Assembly (NCBI GenBank): GCA_035547915.1
Contig: DASZTS010000145.1
Coordinates: forward strand, 1 to 64,000
Source: DASSFG01 sp035547915
GTDB taxonomy: Bacteria; Planctomycetota; Planctomycetia; Pirellulales; JAICIG01
Length of the DNA stretch: 64,000 nt
Reading direction: 5' to 3'
Shown: positions 46,604-56,324 of the stretch, piece after piece
How positions within the stretch are numbered: position 1 is the first letter of the stretch
How the letters are laid out: each line of letters starts with the position of its first letter
The notes under the pieces: model-generated
Database searches by the model: none
The model's input: the letters and a program-made list of their open reading frames with translations, nothing else
What the model was told of the DNA's origin: nothing
Position numbers and translations under genes: made by a program

Positions 46604-48379
46604 TCATGCCTCCTTATCGACGCGGATCTTCAGCTCTTTGAGCTGCCGCGCGGCGACCTGGCTAGGCGCCTCGGTCATCAGGTCGGCGGCCTTCTGCGTC
46701 TTGGGGAAAGCGATGCAGTCGCGGATGTTGTCGAGCCCGCCGAAGAGCATGACCCAGCGATCGATTCCCAGGGCGATTCCACCGTGCGGCGGCGCTCCGT
46801 ATTGCAAGGCATCGAGGAGGAAGCCGAACCGCTCCTTGGCTTGCGCGGCATCGATGCCCAACAACGAAAAGACGAGTGCCTGTATCTGGCTGTCGTGGAT
46901 ACGGATCGTGCCGCCGCCCGCTTCCGAACCATTGATTACCAGGTCGTACGCCACCGCCCGACACTTACCAGGCTCGCTGCTCAACATCTCCAGGTCTTGC
47001 GGACGAGGGGCCGTGAACGGATGGTGCATGGCCGCCCAGCTCTTCTCTTCCTCGTCCCAGGCAAACATCGGGAACTCGACGACCCAGGAGAAGTGCATCT
47101 GGCCCGGGTTGTAAAGCTTCAACTCTTCGCCGAAACGCTTGCGCAAGGCGTACAGCGCCTTGCACGTGACCTCGAACGAGTCCGCCACGAAGAGCAAGAA
47201 ATCGCCCGGCGAGGCGTCGAGCCGTGCCCGGATGCGTTCGAGCAACTCGGGCGCAAAGTTCTTGGCCGTGGGCGAAGCGAGCGTGCCGTTCTCCTCGACC
47301 TTGAACCACACCAGGCCTTTCGCGCCAAAGTTCTGCTTGACGAATTCGGTCAATTCATCGATCGCCTTGCGCGAATAATTCGCGGCCGCTTGCCGGGCAT
47401 TGATGCCACGCACCCGCAGCTCCGACTCCGCTGCCTCGCGAAATACGCGAAACTCGGCCTCGCGTGCCAGGTCGGTCACGTCGATCAGTTCCATGTCGAA
47501 GCGCAGGTCGGGAGCGTCGTGGCCGAAACGCTCCATCGCCTCATCGTAGGTCATGCGGGGCAAGGGGAGCGAAACGTCGAGACCGAGTATCTCTTTCGCC
47601 ACCCGTACAACGAGCCCGTCGATGATGCCGATGATGTCCTCGGCGCCGACGAATGACATTTCCAGGTCGAGCTGGGTGAACTCGGGCTGGCGATCGGCCC
47701 GTAGATCTTCGTCGCGGAAGCAGCGGGCGACCTGCACGTAGCGGTCGTAGCCGGCCACCATCAATATCTGCTTATAGAGCTGCGGCGACTGGGGCAGGGC
47801 ATAGAATGAGCCGGGGTGAACGCGGCTCGGCACCAGATAATCGCGGGCGCCTTCGGGCGTGCTGCGACCGAGCATCGGGGTCTCGACGTCGATGAAATCG
47901 TGCTCGTCGAAGTAGTCGCGCATCACCTTGATAATGCGATGCCGCAACAGCAGCGTGCGTTGTTGCACCGGGCGGCGCAGATCGAGATAGCGGTATTTCA
48001 ACCGCAGATCTTCGCCGGGCAGTTCCTGGGCACCCGGCTGAAACGGAGGCGTGAGGCTCTTGTTGAGCAATTCCAACCGTTTGACGCGCAGTTCGACTTC
48101 GCCGGTGGGCAATTCGGGGTTGGTGGTCCCTTCGGGGCGTCGGGCCACCTTGCCGGTCACGGCGATGACGAACTCGGTACGCAACGACTTGGCCTGTTCT
48201 TGGACCGCCGCCCCCGACTCGGGGGCAAATACGATCTGGGCCCGACCGTAGCGGTCGCGCAGATCGACGAACAAGAGCCCCGCTCCGTGATCGCGATATG
48301 AGTCGACCCAGCCACAAAGCGTGACTTCCTGGCCGACGTGCTCCAGTCGCAGTTCGCCGCAAGTATGGGTGCGAATCAA
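46604..48379 (-). CDS. aspS: Aspartyl-tRNA synthetase
   Basis: The product is a class II aminoacyl-tRNA synthetase charging tRNA-Asp (possibly also tRNA-Asn). The N-terminal OB fold is visible in EVTLCGWVDSYRDHG. Motif 1 is around FIDVETPMLGRSTPEGARD, motif 2 is RCFRDEDLRADRQPEFTQLD, and motif 3 is GGIALGIDRWVMLFGG near the C-terminus. I place the start at the TTG at 48379 (IRTHTCGELRLEHVG follows), behind CAGGGAGAG, giving 591 residues. The ATG at 48457 would add 26 residues unlike other family members. The selenoprotein gene follows after 1 bp, so the two are cotranscribed. Confidence 0.96.
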   Translation of the reverse strand: MIRTHTCGELRLEHVGQEVTLCGWVDSYRDHGAGLLFVDLRDRYGRAQIVFAPESGAAVQEQAKSLRTEFVIAVTGKVARRPEGTTNPELPTGEVELRVKRLELLNKSLTPPFQPGAQELPGEDLRLKYRYLDLRRPVQQRTLLLRHRIIKVMRDYFDEHDFIDVETPMLGRSTPEGARDYLVPSRVHPGSFYALPQSPQLYKQILMVAGYDRYVQVARCFRDEDLRADRQPEFTQLDLEMSFVGAEDIIGIIDGLVVRVAKEILGLDVSLPLPRMTYDEAMERFGHDAPDLRFDMELIDVTDLAREAEFRVFREAAESELRVRGINARQAAANYSRKAIDELTEFVKQNFGAKGLVWFKVEENGTLASPTAKNFAPELLERIRARLDASPGDFLLFVADSFEVTCKALYALRKRFGEELKLYNPGQMHFSWVVEFPMFAWDEEEKSWAAMHHPFTAPRPQDLEMLSSEPGKCRAVAYDLVINGSEAGGGTIRIHDSQIQALVFSLLGIDAAQAKERFGFLLDALQYGAPPHGGIALGIDRWVMLFGGLDNIRDCIAFPKTQKAADLMTEAPSQVAARQLKELKIRVDKEA

Positions 48380-48543
48380 CGAAAACTCTCCCTGAAATTT
48401 CGCCCATTTATCAAGGCCGGTATTGTAGAGAGAAGCCGGTTCAACCGCTAGGTTCACGGTGGCCTGTCAATGCCGCTAACCGCAACGTGTGCGCTCGGCC
48501 GCCCCGCTACAACCGGTGGCGACGCGGCGTTACAATACGGGCC

Positions 48544-49203
48544 ATGTACCATCGCCTGCCGTTGAGTCCCACGCGCGTCCTGTGCTGGCTGGCGATTTCC
48601 TCGGTGATCGCAGTAGCCACCGTGGCGCTCATCCATGTCGCGGGCGGAAACCTGCGCCCCTTGGTGGAGCTTTTTTGCTGCGCCGCACTCGGCGGCGTTT
48701 TGTCGCTGCTGGTTCCCCACCTGAGTTCGGCCATCAATCCCGACTGGCTCGCCTCGCTCGGACGGCACTCGTGGAAGATGCACTTAAAGAACGTGGGGGA
48801 ACTGCTGCTTGCACCTCGGCGGTTACAGTTTTCCGTACAGGCGGGCCTGGTCTATCTGACCGTGTTTTGCCTGTGGCTGGGCGTGAACGTTAATCGTGGG
48901 CATCGATGCGAAGTCGCGGCGCGGGCCGTCGAGCAAGCCGGCGGGCGGGTCTTCTTCGATTCGCCGCGGATGCTCGGCCAGGTTCGCGCGGTATCGATCG
49001 CCAGGCGCGATGGTCCGTCGGACGATACCACGCTACTCGGGCTGATCCCACAGATTCACACGCTACGGCCGCGACGTATCGTTGTCGGCAATAAGGCCAG
49101 TTCGACCGTCATTGCCGCGATCCAGGCCGCATTCCCGGCGACCGATGTCGTCATCCGGGGCGGCAATGCCCCCGCCACGCCATCGAATTTGCAGCGGCAG
49201 TGA
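48544..49203 (+). CDS. Membrane hypothetical protein (219 aa)
   Basis: The 219-residue product from ATG 48544 has three hydrophobic segments (about residues 10-30, 36-55 and 97-115) in a MYHRLPLSPTRVLCWLAISS-type start. A soluble C-terminal domain follows with beta-rich RRIVVGNKASSTVIAAIQAA and DVVIRGGNAPATP. The longer frame from 48487 adds a Cys/Arg leader and is rejected. The function is unknown. It is divergent from aspS and 9 bp upstream of the next gene, possibly cotranscribed with it. Confidence 0.68.
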   Translation: MYHRLPLSPTRVLCWLAISSVIAVATVALIHVAGGNLRPLVELFCCAALGGVLSLLVPHLSSAINPDWLASLGRHSWKMHLKNVGELLLAPRRLQFSVQAGLVYLTVFCLWLGVNVNRGHRCEVAARAVEQAGGRVFFDSPRMLGQVRAVSIARRDGPSDDTTLLGLIPQIHTLRPRRIVVGNKASSTVIAAIQAAFPATDVVIRGGNAPATPSNLQRQ

Positions 49204-49212
49204 CATTACTGG

Positions 49213-50361
49213 ATGGCGGAATCGAAAACACCACTCGAGAGAGCTTTTGGCAGCATGGCACGACGTTGGTATGAGATCGACAACGTAGAGGAGATTCCCT
49301 CCCCGGCGCTCATCGTCTACCCCGACCGATGTGAAGAAAACATTCGCCGGATGATCTCGCTGGCAGGCGGTACGGCGCGGCTGCGGCCCCATGTGAAGAC
49401 GCACAAGATGGCCGAGATGGTTCGGCTGCAACTCGCCGCGGGCATCGACAAATTCAAATGCGCGACGATCGCCGAAGCTGAGATGCTGGCGCGAGCGGGC
49501 GCCCGCGATGTGCTCTTGGCCTATCCGATCGTAGGACCGAACATCGGCCGCCTGCTCAAGCTCGTCGAATCGTTCCCAGAGACGCGATTTTCGGCCTTGG
49601 CCGACGATGCCGAGGCCGTGCGTGCCATCTCGCGACAGTTCGCGGACCGATCGAGGTCGATCGAAATCGTGCTCGATATCGACAACGGCATGCACCGCTC
49701 GGGGATCTCACCGGCGGCGGCCGCCGATCTGTATCGGTTGTTAGCCACGCTGCCTGGAGTCAGTCCCGGCGGGCTGCATGTCTACGACGGGCACATTCGC
49801 GATGCCGATCTTGCCGAACGGGCCGAGCATGTCCGGCGAGATTTTGCTTCGGTCGACACGTTATGGCGTGCGCTCATCGACGGCGGTTTGCCGGTGCCGC
49901 GGGTCGTCGCCGGCGGCACGCCGACCTTTCCGATCCACGCCCGACGTTCCGATGTGGAGTGCAGTCCCGGCACATGCGTGTTCTGGGACATCGGCTATGC
50001 CACCAAGTTCCCCGATTTCGATTTCTTGCACTCAGCCGTGCTCCTGACCCGCGTCGTCAGCAAGCCGACGGCGGAGCGATTGTGCCTCGATCTGGGCTAC
50101 AAAGCAGTATCGCCTGATAACCAGCAGCCGCGGGTCTCATTGCTCGACCTGCCCGAAGCCGTCCCGGTCGTACACAGCGAAGAGCACCTTACCGTCGAAA
50201 GCCCTCTCGCCAAAGAATTCAAAGTCGGCGACTGTCTGTACGGCGTGCCCTATCACATCTGTCCGACCGTGGCGCTGCACCGCGAAGCGGTCGTCGTCGA
50301 GAACGGTCGAGCGGTCGCACGATGGCCCGTTGCCGCACGAGACCGAATGCTCACGGTCTAG
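49213..50361 (+). CDS. D-threonine aldolase/alanine racemase-fold PLP enzyme
   Basis: The 382-residue product has an alanine-racemase N-terminal barrel: PSPALIVYPDRCEENIRRM and RLRPHVKTHKMAEM near residue 60, where the Lys binds PLP. VLDIDNGMHRSGISP and AGGTPTFPIH follow. At the C-terminus EEHLTVES and YHICPTVALHREA supply the metal-binding His and Cys typical of D-threonine aldolase/DSD-like enzymes. Inferred reaction: D-threonine or D-serine-type breakdown; the substrate is uncertain. ATG 49213 is the first start; ATG 49255, behind GAGAG, is equally possible. It ends about 115 bp before a strong terminator. Confidence 0.87.
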   Translation: MAESKTPLERAFGSMARRWYEIDNVEEIPSPALIVYPDRCEENIRRMISLAGGTARLRPHVKTHKMAEMVRLQLAAGIDKFKCATIAEAEMLARAGARDVLLAYPIVGPNIGRLLKLVESFPETRFSALADDAEAVRAISRQFADRSRSIEIVLDIDNGMHRSGISPAAAADLYRLLATLPGVSPGGLHVYDGHIRDADLAERAEHVRRDFASVDTLWRALIDGGLPVPRVVAGGTPTFPIHARRSDVECSPGTCVFWDIGYATKFPDFDFLHSAVLLTRVVSKPTAERLCLDLGYKAVSPDNQQPRVSLLDLPEAVPVVHSEEHLTVESPLAKEFKVGDCLYGVPYHICPTVALHREAVVVENGRAVARWPVAARDRMLTV

Positions 50362-50475
50362 TCTGCTACCTGACCGACAGCCGGTGCGCGCGGCGGTTGA
50401 CTAATAGGTGAATTCGCCTATCATCCAAGCAGCCACGGGCCCACGAAGGGGCCTGGTTCAAAAGGCGGCGCTGAT

Positions 50476-50508
50476 GGCCCCAAACTGCTTGCAGTTGGGG
50501 CCTTTTTT
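50476..50508 (+). terminator. Strong rho-independent terminator
   Basis: GGCCCCAAACTGC-TT-GCAGTTGGGGCC, a 12-bp GC-rich stem with one bulged A, is followed by TTTTTTAT. It ends transcription from the upstream PLP-enzyme gene 40 bp before actA, isolating the respiratory operon. Confidence 0.92.
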
Positions 50509-50547
50509 ATTGGCGGGCAGGTCTCATGACGGCGCGAGACGTACGCG

Positions 50548-51204
50548 ATGCCCCAGGTATTCCATCCCAGCATGAACACGTTCAGCAAGGCAACCATCTT
50601 CGGTGCCTTGTTCGTGCTGGCGGCGCTCGCCTTCTTGGCCGATCGCATCGAGCGATCGCCCTACGTCACCGAAGTCGACGTGTTTCGTGAACAACCGGTG
50701 CCGTTCAGCCACGAGCACCACGTCAGCGGCTTGGGCATCGACTGCCGCTATTGCCATACGACCGTCGAAACTTCGGCCTTCGCGGGATTGCCGGCAACAG
50801 AAATCTGCATGAGCTGTCATTCGCAAATCTGGAAAGAAAGCCCGATGCTCGAACCGGTGCGAGAGAGCTTTCGCACCGGGAAGCCGCTGCGCTGGACGCG
50901 AGTTCATGACCTGCCCGACTTCGTCTATTTCAACCACAGCATCCACATCGCCAAGGGTATCGGCTGCGAAAGTTGTCACGGCCGTGTGGACCAGATGCCA
51001 CTCATGCGCCGTGCGGCATCGCTCCAGATGGCCTGGTGTCTCGATTGTCATGAAAAACCCGCGGACGCGATCCGCGAGCGGGACGCCGTGTTTCGTTTCG
51101 GTCCCGCGGCGCGGCCACGTTCGCACGAAGATGCCTTGCGTCTGATGCAGGAGAATGGTGTCGAATCCGAACAACTTCTCGATTGCTGGACCTGCCACCG
51201 ATGA
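50548..51204 (+). CDS. actA: Alternative complex III, pentahaem cytochrome c ActA
   Basis: The 218-residue product has an N-terminal anchor (ATIFGALFVLAALAFLADRI) and five CxxCH haem motifs: CRYCH, CMSCH, CESCH, CLDCH and CWTCH (the last ends the protein). This is the expected number for ActA of alternative complex III. Known role: it accepts electrons from the ActB Fe-S chain and passes them outward. Its stop overlaps the next start (ATGA). The position first in an ActABCDEF order strengthens the call. The start at 50548 is the first ATG; ATG 50572 is an alternative. Confidence 0.93.
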   Translation: MPQVFHPSMNTFSKATIFGALFVLAALAFLADRIERSPYVTEVDVFREQPVPFSHEHHVSGLGIDCRYCHTTVETSAFAGLPATEICMSCHSQIWKESPMLEPVRESFRTGKPLRWTRVHDLPDFVYFNHSIHIAKGIGCESCHGRVDQMPLMRRAASLQMAWCLDCHEKPADAIRERDAVFRFGPAARPRSHEDALRLMQENGVESEQLLDCWTCHR

Positions 51205-54200
51205 GCGAGCCGGAACAAATCGTGACGGAATCAGCGGAACGGCAGTCGCCGTTCAGCCTGCCGATCGTCGATCGACAGGAGATCGACTGGCAGGCGATCC
51301 GCGCTCGGCTGGCCTCCGGCGGCGGGCGCGAATATTGGCGGAGCTTCGAACAGCTCGCCGACACGCCGACATTCCACGAATACCTGCGGCGCGAGTTCCC
51401 GCGCCAAGCGGGAGAATGGATGGACGCCATCGGCCGCCGGCATTTTCTCGGACTGATGGCGGCTTCGTTGGGACTGGCCGGCTCGATGGGATGCCTGCGC
51501 CAACCCGAAGAAAAGATCGTGCCCTACGTCCGCCAGCCGGAAGAGGTCGTGCCGGGCAAACCGCTCTACTTCGCCAGCGCCATGACGCTCGGCGGATATG
51601 CCACGGGCATTCTCGTCGAGAGCCACCTGGGCCGGCCGATCAAGATCGAGGGTAACCCGGACCATCCGGCCAGCCTCGGCGCCACCGATGCCTTCACGCA
51701 AGCCGCCATCCTTTCGCTGTACGATCCCGATCGCTCGCAAACCGTCATGCACCGCGAGCGCGTCGACACATGGAATAACTTCTTGACCGCACTGGCCGCG
51801 GAATTGCCGGCCCTCAAACAGCGCGGAGGACGCGGGCTGCGAATCCTCACCGAGACGATCACTTCGCCCACGCTGGGCGATCAGTTGCAGACGCTGTTGG
51901 ACGAAATGCCCAAAGCCCGTTGGCATCAATATGAGCCGTGCGGTCGCGATAACGTTCGCGCCGGTGCAAAGCTCGCTTTCGGGGACTACGTCGACACGAT
52001 TTACCACTTCGATCGAGCGGAAGTGATTGTCTCGCTCGATGCCGATTTCCTCTCGGCCATGCCCGGCAGCGTGCGTTATGCACGCGAGTTCATCGATGGC
52101 CGCCGCGTCACCGGCGACAATCCCCGGATGAACCGACTGTACGCGGTCGAATCGACGCCCGGCCTCGTCGGCGCCGTGGCCGATCACCGTCTGCCGATCG
52201 CTCCCTCGGAAATCGAGCCGCTGGCCCGCGCCATCGCCGCGCGGGTAGGCGTCGAATTGCGAAGCGGCGGCGACATGCCGGCAGGCGTACCAGGCGAATG
52301 GGTTGACGCCCTCGTGTCGGACTTGCAGGCACATCGTGGCACCAGCCTCGTGTTGGCGGGCGATGGTCAGCCGCCCGTCGTACACGCCCTGGTGCACGCG
52401 ATCAACCACCAGTTGGAGAACGTTGCTGCTACGCTCGAATATGTCGATCCGGTCGAAGTGCGACCGGAGGATCATGCTTCCTCGCTCGCAACGTTGGTTC
52501 GCGACATCGAGCAAGGTGACGTGCAACTGCTGGCGATCTGCGGCGGCAATCCGGTTTACAACGCTCCCAGAGAGCTCGATTTCGCGGGGCAGCTCAAAAA
52601 CGTCGCTTTGACCGTCCATCTTTCGCCGTACTACGACGAAACTTCGTTTCTCTCCCATTGGCACATTCCGTCGGCGCATTTTTTGGAGAGTTGGGGTGAT
52701 GCGCGCGCTTACGATGGCACCGCCTCGATCGTGCAGCCGCTCATCGCGCCTCTTTACGGCGGACGCACGGCGCACGAGTTGATTTCGGTGCTGCTCGGTC
52801 AGGCCGATCGGGCAACCTTCGAAACCGTTCAGCAATATTGGCGGAAGCGGCTCGACTCCGACGACTTCGGCCGTCTGTGGCGGAAAGCGGTTCACGACGG
52901 CGTCGTGCCCGATACAAAAGCGGCGCCGCGCGATGTCGAGCTTGTCTTTGATGGTCGCGACACTCCGGGTGGCAGACCGCCGGCGGGTGACGGAGCGTTC
53001 GAGGTCACGTTCTCTCCCGATCCATCCGTCTGGGATGGGCGATTCGCCAACAACGGTTGGCTACAGGAGCTTCCCAAGCCGCTCACCAAACTCACGTGGG
53101 ACAACGCCGCCTGCGTCAGTCCGAGGACGGCCGAGAGCGAGCGACTTGCCAACGGCGACGTGGTTGAATTGAATCTGGGCGGACGGAAACTCGAGGTTCC
53201 CATCTGGATCATGCCTGGGCAGGCCGATGGCGTGATCGGCCTTACTCTCGGTTACGGCCGGATGCGAGCCGGTCGCGTGGGTACGGGTATCGGTTTCGAT
53301 GCCTACGAGTTGAAGCCGGCAAAGGGCGCCTGGTATGCGACCGGCGTCGAATTAGGCCGGACCGGTTCTAGCTACCCACTCGTCGTCACGCAAGACCATT
53401 ACAGCATGGAGGGGCGCGACATCGTCGAGTTCGGCACGCTCGAAGAGTATCGACGGGACCCCGACTTCCTGCTCGCAGGTCATCCCGATAAGACCCGCGA
53501 AGAGCGCCACCATCCATTCGAACTGCCGACACTCTACCCCGCGGAGAAGAGCGACTTTCCCGAACGCCAGGAGAACGACAACGCGTGGGGAATGGTCATC
53601 GATCAGACGGCTTGCATCGGTTGCAATGCCTGCGTCATCGCCTGCCAGGCGGAGAACAATACGCCGATCGTGGGGAAGGAGCAGGTATCGCACGGCCGCG
53701 CGATGCACTGGCTGCGCGTCGATCGTTATTACGTGGGACAGATCGACAATCCGGCCACGCACTTCCAGCCGATGCTCTGCATGCAGTGCGAGAAGGCGCC
53801 GTGCGAACTGGTCTGCCCCGTCGGCGCCACGGTCCACAGCAGCGAGGGGCTGAATCAGATGGTCTACAACCGCTGCGTGGGCACGCGATATTGTTCCAAT
53901 AACTGCCCCTACAAGGTGCGGCGTTTCAATTTTCTCAATTACGAAGCGCTCTTCCACTACGACACCGAGCCGCAGCTCGCGATGCTTCGCAACCCGGATG
54001 TTACCGTCCGCAGCCGCGGCGTGATGGAGAAATGCACCTACTGCGTGCAACGCATCCAGGAAGCGAAGATCGAAGCCCACAAAGACCGCCGTCCGGTCAC
54101 CGATGGTGATCTGCAAACCGCCTGTCAGCAGGCGTGCCCGACGCGGGCCATCGTGTTCGGCAACGTGAATAACCCGCAGAGCCAGGTCGCGCAGCTCAAG

Positions 54201-54386
54201 AAGTCGCCGCTGAATTACGGCGTGTTGGCCGAGTTGAACACGAGGCCGCGCACTACCTATTTGGCGCGGCTGGGAAACCCGCATCCGGAACTCGCGGCCG
54301 AAGACGCTCGCGATACACCGTCGCTCGACCCGCGCGACCACAACATCGACGAGTTGCTCGAATACGTGCAGGGGAAGAAGACGTGA
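51201..54386 (+). CDS. actB: Alternative complex III, ActB molybdopterin-fold/Fe-S subunit
   Basis: The 1061-residue product begins at ATG 51201, overlapping actA. A twin-arginine-like block GRRHFLGLMAASLGLAGS lies near residue 80. A molybdopterin-oxidoreductase fold follows and is usually cofactor-free in this complex. From about residue 790 an Fe-S subunit is fused: CIGCNACVIACQAEN, CMQCEKAPCELVCP, CVGTRYCSNNCPYK and CTYCVQRI give four cluster sites. The fusion is normal for ActB. Its GTGA end overlaps actC. Role: the electron path from quinol to ActA haems. Confidence 0.94.
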   Translation: MSEPEQIVTESAERQSPFSLPIVDRQEIDWQAIRARLASGGGREYWRSFEQLADTPTFHEYLRREFPRQAGEWMDAIGRRHFLGLMAASLGLAGSMGCLRQPEEKIVPYVRQPEEVVPGKPLYFASAMTLGGYATGILVESHLGRPIKIEGNPDHPASLGATDAFTQAAILSLYDPDRSQTVMHRERVDTWNNFLTALAAELPALKQRGGRGLRILTETITSPTLGDQLQTLLDEMPKARWHQYEPCGRDNVRAGAKLAFGDYVDTIYHFDRAEVIVSLDADFLSAMPGSVRYAREFIDGRRVTGDNPRMNRLYAVESTPGLVGAVADHRLPIAPSEIEPLARAIAARVGVELRSGGDMPAGVPGEWVDALVSDLQAHRGTSLVLAGDGQPPVVHALVHAINHQLENVAATLEYVDPVEVRPEDHASSLATLVRDIEQGDVQLLAICGGNPVYNAPRELDFAGQLKNVALTVHLSPYYDETSFLSHWHIPSAHFLESWGDARAYDGTASIVQPLIAPLYGGRTAHELISVLLGQADRATFETVQQYWRKRLDSDDFGRLWRKAVHDGVVPDTKAAPRDVELVFDGRDTPGGRPPAGDGAFEVTFSPDPSVWDGRFANNGWLQELPKPLTKLTWDNAACVSPRTAESERLANGDVVELNLGGRKLEVPIWIMPGQADGVIGLTLGYGRMRAGRVGTGIGFDAYELKPAKGAWYATGVELGRTGSSYPLVVTQDHYSMEGRDIVEFGTLEEYRRDPDFLLAGHPDKTREERHHPFELPTLYPAEKSDFPERQENDNAWGMVIDQTACIGCNACVIACQAENNTPIVGKEQVSHGRAMHWLRVDRYYVGQIDNPATHFQPMLCMQCEKAPCELVCPVGATVHSSEGLNQMVYNRCVGTRYCSNNCPYKVRRFNFLNYEALFHYDTEPQLAMLRNPDVTVRSRGVMEKCTYCVQRIQEAKIEAHKDRRPVTDGDLQTACQQACPTRAIVFGNVNNPQSQVAQLKKSPLNYGVLAELNTRPRTTYLARLGNPHPELAAEDARDTPSLDPRDHNIDELLEYVQGKKT

Positions 54387-55771
54387 GCGAGCGACCTGTT
54401 GACGTTTCGAGCGGTGCGTCCATCGGCGGCATGTCGGTGTTGAGGCCGGGCCACACCTATGGCTCGGTCACCGACAAGATCAGCTCGATCGTGCAGACCC
54501 AACAGCCCAAGAGCTGGTGGATCGGCTTCGCCGTCGGCTTTGTGCTGTTGATGGTGTTTCTGTACGCAACCACGTACTTGCTCGCCACCGGCATCGGCAT
54601 CTGGGGCACCAATATTCCGATCGGCTGGGCCTTTCCGATCGTCAATTTCGTGTGGTGGATCGGTATCGGGCATGCCGGGACGTTTATCTCGGCCATTCTG
54701 TTGCTCTTGAAGCAGGAATGGCGGACGAGCATCAACCGCTTCGCCGAAGCGATGACACTGTTCGCCGTGGCGTGTGCCGGACTCTTTCCTCTGTTGCACC
54801 TGGGACGGCCGTGGATCTTCTACTGGCTGCTGCCGTATCCGAACACAATGGATCTCTGGCCCCAGTTTCGTAGTCCTCTGGTGTGGGACGTGTTCGCCGT
54901 CTCGACCTACGCCACGGTGTCGCTACTGTTCTGGTACGCGGGCCTGATTCCCGACATGGCCACCTTGCGCGACCGGACCCACAATCGCTTCGCCCAGATC
55001 GTGTACGGAATGTTGGCCATGGGTTGGCGGAACAGCGCTCGGCATTGGCACCGCTATCAAATGGCCTACCTCTTGCTTGCCGGCCTCGCTACTCCGCTTG
55101 TGCTCTCGGTGCACAGTATCGTGGGCATGGACTTCGCGGTGGCGATCGTGCCCGGCTGGCACAGCACGATCTTTCCGCCCTACTTCGTGGCCGGCGCCAT
55201 CTTCTCGGGCTTTGCGATGGTCCTCACGCTGACGATTCCTCTGCGCTGGATGTACGGCTTGCACGATTTCGTCACGCTCAAGCACCTCGACAATATGGCG
55301 AAGGTCATGCTGGCCACCGGCTCGATGGTCGGCTACGGCTATTTTTGCGAGGTGTTTTACGCCTACTACAGTGGCAGCCCGTACGAGCGATATGTCACCG
55401 TCAATCGCATGCTCGGCGGATACGCTTGGGCCTATTGGTTGATCGTCGTCTGCAATGCTTTCGTGCCGCAACTTTTTTGGTCTCGGGCGATCCGCCGCAA
55501 CGTCACAGCGCTGTTCATCATCTCGCTGGTGACGCAAACCGGTATGTGGTTTGAACGGTTTGTGATCATTGTCACGAGCCTGCATCGCGATTATTTGCCG
55601 TCGGCCTGGCACATGTATTACCCGACCGTCTGGGACATCGCCGAGTTGCTCGGCTCGATCGGTCTGTTTTTGACGTTGTTCTTCCTGTTTATCCGTTTCG
55701 TGCCGATGATCTCCATCTTCGAACTTCGCGAGCTGGTGAGCGAAACCAGCGGCGAGGGAGAAGGAGAGTGA
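54383..55771 (+). CDS. actC: Alternative complex III, ActC NrfD-like quinol-binding membrane subunit
   Basis: The 462-residue product begins with GTG at 54383. It has about ten membrane segments in the NrfD/PsrC fold: FAVGFVLLMVFLYATTYLLA, NFVWWIGIGHAGTFISAILL and HSIVGMDFAVAIVPGWHSTI. The GHAGTF.SA and VGMDFA blocks are characteristic of this subunit. It is the likely site of quinol oxidation and possibly proton movement. The spacing to actD is 13 bp. The C-terminal tail is acidic (SETSGEGEGE). Confidence 0.94.
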   Translation: MSERPVDVSSGASIGGMSVLRPGHTYGSVTDKISSIVQTQQPKSWWIGFAVGFVLLMVFLYATTYLLATGIGIWGTNIPIGWAFPIVNFVWWIGIGHAGTFISAILLLLKQEWRTSINRFAEAMTLFAVACAGLFPLLHLGRPWIFYWLLPYPNTMDLWPQFRSPLVWDVFAVSTYATVSLLFWYAGLIPDMATLRDRTHNRFAQIVYGMLAMGWRNSARHWHRYQMAYLLLAGLATPLVLSVHSIVGMDFAVAIVPGWHSTIFPPYFVAGAIFSGFAMVLTLTIPLRWMYGLHDFVTLKHLDNMAKVMLATGSMVGYGYFCEVFYAYYSGSPYERYVTVNRMLGGYAWAYWLIVVCNAFVPQLFWSRAIRRNVTALFIISLVTQTGMWFERFVIIVTSLHRDYLPSAWHMYYPTVWDIAELLGSIGLFLTLFFLFIRFVPMISIFELRELVSETSGEGEGE

Positions 55772-55784
55772 TACGGGCTTTGCC

Positions 55785-56324
55785 ATGGAAACACCCAAAG
55801 ACATCTACGCTCTGATGGCCGAGTTCGAAACGGGTGATGCCCTGCTCGAAGCGGCCCGGCGCGCGCACGAAGCGGGCTACCGCCAGATGGACGGCTATTC
55901 GCCGTTTCCCTTGCATGGCCTCTCCGACGCGCTCGGATTTCGTCGCACGCGGCTCCCGCTCGTCACGCTGATCGGCGGTCTGCTCGGCGGGGGTGGAGCG
56001 TATTTCATGCTCTGGTATGCATCGGTGGTCAGCTACCCGATCAATGTGGGCGGTCGTCCGCTGCACAGTTGGCCCGCCTTCTTCCCGATCACGTTCGAAT
56101 TGGCGGTGCTCGGTGCGTCGTTCGCCGCGCTGTTCGGCATGCTCGCGCTGAATGGCCTGCCGCAACCGTATCACCCGGTGTTCAACGTGCCCGAATTCGT
56201 CCGCGCCAGCCGAGATCGGTTCTTCCTGGTGATCGAAGCCCGTGATCGCATTTTCCACCTGGGCGATACGCGGAAGTTCTTGGAAAGCCTCCAGCCCGCA
56301 CGCGTCTTCGAGGTGGAGCCGTGA
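55785..56324 (+). CDS. actD: Alternative complex III, ActD (DUF3341)
   Basis: The 179-residue product shows the DUF3341 start YALMAEFETGDALLEAARRA, then YRQMDGYSPFPLHGLSDALG. Two membrane segments follow (LVTLIGGLLGGGGAYFMLWY and FFPITFELAVLGASFAALFG). The C-terminal FVRASRDRFFLVIEARD is also typical. ActD is a small membrane subunit of unclear role. It overlaps actE by 4 bp. Confidence 0.93.
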   Translation: METPKDIYALMAEFETGDALLEAARRAHEAGYRQMDGYSPFPLHGLSDALGFRRTRLPLVTLIGGLLGGGGAYFMLWYASVVSYPINVGGRPLHSWPAFFPITFELAVLGASFAALFGMLALNGLPQPYHPVFNVPEFVRASRDRFFLVIEARDRIFHLGDTRKFLESLQPARVFEVEP